A program made the position numbers and the translations under genes. Positions 60,974 through 64,000 of a stretch of 64,000 nucleotides of DNA are shown here, one piece after another. Under the pieces are notes generated by a model. The model was not told the DNA's origin. It made no database searches and saw only the letters and a list, made by a program, of their open reading frames with translations. The DNA is from Pseudomonas fluorescens (GTDB lineage Bacteria > Pseudomonadota > Gammaproteobacteria > Pseudomonadales > Pseudomonadaceae): NCBI RefSeq assembly GCF_902497875.1, contig NZ_CABVHY010000032.1, positions 1 through 64,000 on the forward strand, written 5' to 3'. Within the stretch, counting starts at the first letter, position 1. The number at the start of each line of letters is the position of its first letter.

Positions 60974-62319
60974 TTCGTCTGATTCCGCACGTTGACACTC
61001 TTCGACGCCGGATTGCATTGACCATTGTCGCGGCGATGCTGGCCTCGCTTGTACTCTATGCCCTGTTTGTGCAGGTCGCCGGTGTCTGGGCCAAACCGCC
61101 CGTAGATCAAATCGGCTTGCTGGATCAGGTCGCTGCTACGACGCGAGTCATCCAGGCGGCGCCCCCGGCAATGCGCGCGCAGTTGTCTTCCGCAGCGAGC
61201 AATCCGACACTTGAGGTGCAATGGAGCGAACGCCGAAGCGGTTTCGAACTGCCTATGTCTGGTACCTTGGTCAGCCCGAACAGTTCGCCGGTTCTGCGTC
61301 AATTGCTGGGGGAGACACAACACAAAATTGAAGTCTTGCAGCCCGCCAATTGGCCCGCTGATAGCCCGCACGCTCGCTATGTGATGTTGGTACAACTGGC
61401 CGACGATAGCTGGTTGTCGTTTACGCCACCGCAACGCAGTTGGGGGATGAGCTCTGCGTTGCGTTTTGCCATCGTCATTGCCCTAGGCCTGGTTGCAACT
61501 TGGTTGGTGGCCTGGTTCGCGACACACCAGTTGGCTAACCCTCTGCAGCGCTTCACCAGCGCTGCGCAACGCTTTGGTGGGGACCTGCACGCCCCTCCCA
61601 TTGATATCGAAGGGCCGCATGAAATTCGCCAAGCGATTATTGCTTACAACACCATGCAGGCGAAAATTCAGCAATTCATCGCCGAACGCACGCACATGCT
61701 AGCGTCGATCTCCCACGACCTGCGCGCGCCACTCACGCGTATACGGCTTCGTTGCGAGTTTATTGAAGACATTGAGCAGCAACGCAAGCTGATCCGCGAC
61801 ACGGATGAAATGCAATCGATGATCAACTCAGCTCTGGGGTTTTTCCGCGACGAAGCACTGCAGGAACAAGCCACCAGTTTTGACCTCTCTGAGCTGCTGC
61901 AAACTGTGATCGATGATTATAGCGATCAGGGTATCGTCGTCGGTTTTGCAGGACCGCCCCATCTGGTGTTTTTCGGCCGCCCAGTGGGCATTAAGAGGGT
62001 GACTGCCAATTTGCTGGAAAATGCCGTGAAGTATGCGCAACGACCGTGCATCGAATTGATCAGTGACACGTGCTCGGTCCGCATCGAGGTTAGCGATGAA
62101 GGCCCAGGGATTCCCGAAGCGGAGCTGGAGAATGTTTTCGCCCCATTCTTCCGACTTGAACCCTCTCGCAACCGTAACTCCGGCGGCGTGGGTCTTGGCC
62201 TGTCCTCGGCGCGGGCGATGGCACGCCAGCACGGCGGAGAGCTGCTACTGCGAAACCGTAATGGCGGCGGACTCGTTGCACACGTTGAGTTGCCCCATAC
62301 GTTCTTGAATCGGCTTTAG
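60970..62319 (+). CDS. Sensor histidine kinase
   Basis: 449 residues; GTG 60970 overlaps the regulator stop. Two membrane helices (about 15-36 and 163-183) frame a 125-residue periplasmic sensor; HAMP (about 184-236); HisKA with His249 in ASISHDLRAPLTR; HATPase with N box NLLENAVKYA, G1 DEGPGIPE and G2 GVGLGLS. The layout resembles EnvZ-like kinases. The signal is unknown; the lipoprotein and small ORF upstream are candidates for its regulon. Confidence 0.94.
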   Translation: MIRLIPHVDTLRRRIALTIVAAMLASLVLYALFVQVAGVWAKPPVDQIGLLDQVAATTRVIQAAPPAMRAQLSSAASNPTLEVQWSERRSGFELPMSGTLVSPNSSPVLRQLLGETQHKIEVLQPANWPADSPHARYVMLVQLADDSWLSFTPPQRSWGMSSALRFAIVIALGLVATWLVAWFATHQLANPLQRFTSAAQRFGGDLHAPPIDIEGPHEIRQAIIAYNTMQAKIQQFIAERTHMLASISHDLRAPLTRIRLRCEFIEDIEQQRKLIRDTDEMQSMINSALGFFRDEALQEQATSFDLSELLQTVIDDYSDQGIVVGFAGPPHLVFFGRPVGIKRVTANLLENAVKYAQRPCIELISDTCSVRIEVSDEGPGIPEAELENVFAPFFRLEPSRNRNSGGVGLGLSSARAMARQHGGELLLRNRNGGGLVAHVELPHTFLNRL

Positions 62320-62530
62320 TTTGGTTGATACCTTGGGGCTGAGGGTATGGCCCCCGGCGATGACGGAAACGCCAAGCGTTAGTGTTTTAGCAAGTTGATT
62401 GCACGTGGCTTTCGGGCAGTTCGCCGGTCAAGGCAATGGGGCCACATGCAGTCTGCCGAAAACCAAGGCAGGCCGGCCTGAACTGTTGCACATCCCCAGG
62501 GGCGCGTCGCGACCCTCTCCTCTGTTTGTT

Positions 62531-63166
62531 TCAAGGCAAGATTTTTGCCTGGCCCGTCAATTCCGCAGCTTCACGCCGGCTTACGCCGTTCTCCATGGCA
62601 GCCACCAGATCCTTGGCACCCGAGCCCCATTTGGAGATGACTTTGAAGGCGTCGGTGAAGGAAACGTCCAGGGGATGCACGCGGTTCGCGTCGAGAATGT
62701 AGATGGCGCCGGCCAATGGCGTGGGCACCGAGGGGACAAAAATCGTGTAACGGCCGTCCTCGAACACTTCGATGATGAAGGCCGGGACGAGCGCGTCCTC
62801 GATCTCGACCAGGGCAGGTTTCCAGACGGTTTGGTGGCTGTCCCCTGCCACCTGCTGCGTCAGGCTCCGGAACAACCCGTAACCGGGGATTCTTTCAAAG
62901 AGGCCCTTCTCCACCCGCTCGCGGGCCACCTGGCCCAGCCGCGTGCGCAAGGCAGAGCCGATCAGAAAGCAAATCAACAACATTAGAACAAGTGACAACG
63001 CCTGCTCGGCGGGGATCCAGTCCGGAAGGATCTTGGTGAAGGGCCGCACCAGTTGCCCAAGCGATTTCATACCCTTGAGCAGCAACAGGATGGCGAGGTA
63101 GATCGGAATGATTACGAGCAGTCCAGCAATCACCCGTTTGGTGATGAACGCAAGTGCCTGTTTCAT
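62531..63166 (-). CDS. DUF502-family membrane protein
   Basis: 211 residues from ATG 63166 (AAAGGCAG upstream). Two membrane helices near residues 12-34 and 58-80 precede a soluble DUF502 domain: GYGLFRSLTQQVAG, FEDGRYTIFVPSVPTPLAGA and YILDANRVHPLDVSFTDAFK. Function is unknown. Monocistronic; separated by 170 bases from the charged repeat protein. Confidence 0.88.
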   Translation of the reverse strand: MKQALAFITKRVIAGLLVIIPIYLAILLLLKGMKSLGQLVRPFTKILPDWIPAEQALSLVLMLLICFLIGSALRTRLGQVARERVEKGLFERIPGYGLFRSLTQQVAGDSHQTVWKPALVEIEDALVPAFIIEVFEDGRYTIFVPSVPTPLAGAIYILDANRVHPLDVSFTDAFKVISKWGSGAKDLVAAMENGVSRREAAELTGQAKILP

Positions 63167-63337
63167 ATGCACTGCCTTTGTTTCTGGATGAGCGGAACGG
63201 GCCGCACCCTTGATCTCCCTGGGCAGTTGAAGTGCGCGGCACATTCGCCAGAAGACGCCGCGCAGCTACAACCGATTCCCGAACAGATCGACCGTTTTCA
63301 GCCCCCGGCAGCCACGTGGAGCCGGGGTTCAGGCTTA

Positions 63338-63604
63338 CTATTGGTATTTGACGTCCCGAGCGGTGTCGCGTGTGTCCTGCTTGGTGTCGCGCTTGTCCTG
63401 GCGACAGTCGGCACGGCTCTTTTCATCGCCCTCTTTGCATTCTTCCTTGGTTTCCCTGGCGGCATCGCGCCCTTCCTGCTTGGTATCCCGCGATTCCTGC
63501 CGCTGGTCAGCCTGGTCGGTCGCGTAGGCCGGCACCGACACCCCGTACACACCAGCAGCGAGGGCCAGTGTCGCCAGTGCAGTTATGTAAAGGTTGCGAA
63601 TCAT
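63338..63604 (-). CDS. Small exported charged repeat protein
   Basis: 88 residues from ATG 63604 with AGGAGG eight bases upstream. A signal peptide (1-28, ending PAYA) precedes a mature chain of almost only charged and polar residues: two related 15-residue units (RDTKQEGRDAARETK and RDTKQDTRDTARDVK) flank a short segment with two Cys (EECKEG and ADCRQD). Likely an extended helix in the periplasm, perhaps a stress or envelope protein. No family recognised. Confidence 0.7.
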   Translation of the reverse strand: MIRNLYITALATLALAAGVYGVSVPAYATDQADQRQESRDTKQEGRDAARETKEECKEGDEKSRADCRQDKRDTKQDTRDTARDVKYQ

Positions 63605-63849
63605 GATCTTCCTCCTGTTCAAGAGTACTCAATCACTTGATTTCCCCGGTCATTAACCGGAGACGCTATGTCGCACGTGAACTTTAACGATAGGACGACA
63701 TAGGCAGCCCCGCAAGGTCAGGCTCCTGAGGTATCGGTTGTGTGGTCACCATTGGCGGCAGGGGCCGGCAGCCAATGGGGCAGCGGCCATGCCTTGGGCC
63801 TGGTGTTGTCGGCGCGGCGGCGCAATGCCTTCGAGGCGCCGGCTTGGAT

Positions 63850-64000
63850 CTAGAGCATTTTCTCCAGGCCGATCTTGTCGCTGAGCCAGGCCTTGAAGCT
63901 GCGCCATTTGCCGCCGGGCTCCTTATGCAAAGTATGCAGGCGGCCGTCGTCTTCGGTGATCCAGACAAGTTCGCCGTTTTCCAGGCGGGCCTGGTAACTC
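63850..64000 (-). CDS. C-terminal end of a phospholipase D-like protein (continues past the window)
   Basis: The frame is open to base 64000 and ends at 63850. About 50 residues are visible, including ENGELVWITEDDGRLHTLHK and EPGGKWRSFKAWLSDKIGLE. That resembles the tail of Pseudomonas PLD-family membrane-associated proteins (VW-x-x-x-x-G-x-x followed by W-x-x-F-K), but the HKD motifs lie outside the window. The gap 63653-63849 holds nothing recognised. Confidence 0.4.
   Translation of the reverse strand, partial: SYQARLENGELVWITEDDGRLHTLHKEPGGKWRSFKAWLSDKIGLEKML

Noticed and set aside
1..64000. CRISPR array, tRNA/rRNA genes, integrase or intact insertion sequence
   Set aside because: None recognised on reading both strands; the only repeats are REP/REPIN elements and short operators.

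Overview
The window looks like chromosomal DNA of a Pseudomonas, most likely of the P. fluorescens group. The basis is the GC-rich coding sequence, the REP/REPIN palindromes of the type scattered through those genomes, a DUF5064-like gene, and many LysR, MocR, GlxA and FecIRA-type regulators. No rRNA, tRNA, CRISPR array, intact insertion sequence or phage gene block was seen. The content is accessory in character: transport, catabolism, stress defence and regulators, with several broken genes.

Layout. 1-5.4 kb: 3' part of an L-lactate permease, a REPIN, and a PotF-like polyamine-binding protein with an amine oxidase divergent from a LysR regulator. 5.5-9.3 kb: hotdog thioesterase, glycine-zipper protein, KefB-like antiporter, DUF5064-like protein. 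9.3-14.3 kb: a leftward operon (VIT-like membrane protein, PPK2 polyphosphate kinase, SulP anion transporter), then a DUF1704/MATCAP-like metallopeptidase. 14.5-21.3 kb: acyl-CoA dehydrogenase, SMR exporter with an AhpD-like protein, azoreductase with a MocR regulator, LOG protein, a deletion scar joining two gene ends, and an HD hydrolase. 21.4-24 kb: a small gene behind a structured leader, then two tandem ohr genes sharing one operator architecture, and msrA. 24.3-28.3 kb: FecI/FecR/TonB-receptor iron signalling set. 28.5-32 kb: GST and alpha/beta-hydrolase remnants, a GlxA regulator facing an exported isochorismatase-fold hydrolase, and an XRE repressor facing a 52-codon ORF.

32-38.3 kb holds the most distinctive set: RpiR regulator, cysteine hydrolase, glutamine-synthetase-like ligase, N-formylglutamate-amidohydrolase-like enzyme, APC permease and ornithine-cyclodeaminase-like enzyme, all on one strand. 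I infer an uptake and catabolic pathway for a small amine or amide of unknown identity. 38.8-44.6 kb: EmrAB-like efflux pump, cupin and NmrA-like protein, divergent from a winged-helix/TPR regulator. 44.9-51.7 kb: DHFR-like protein, cupin, LysR/MFS pair, a ChrB-like/MFS operon behind a clear promoter-operator, DUF1801 protein and a third Ohr. 51.7-64 kb: dctA pseudogene, DUF6152/DUF6644 pair, histidine phosphatase, TrkH, a second LysR/MFS pair, DUF3313 lipoprotein facing a two-component system, DUF502 protein, a charged repeat protein and the end of a possible phospholipase D-like gene.

Peroxide and thiol-redox defence (three Ohr, MsrA, AhpD-like, azoreductase), cation homeostasis (KefB-like, TrkH) and efflux (SMR, EmrAB, three other MFS) recur, but these are separate transcription units and I see no evidence of a single coordinated island. 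All family names rest on reading motifs; no database search was possible.
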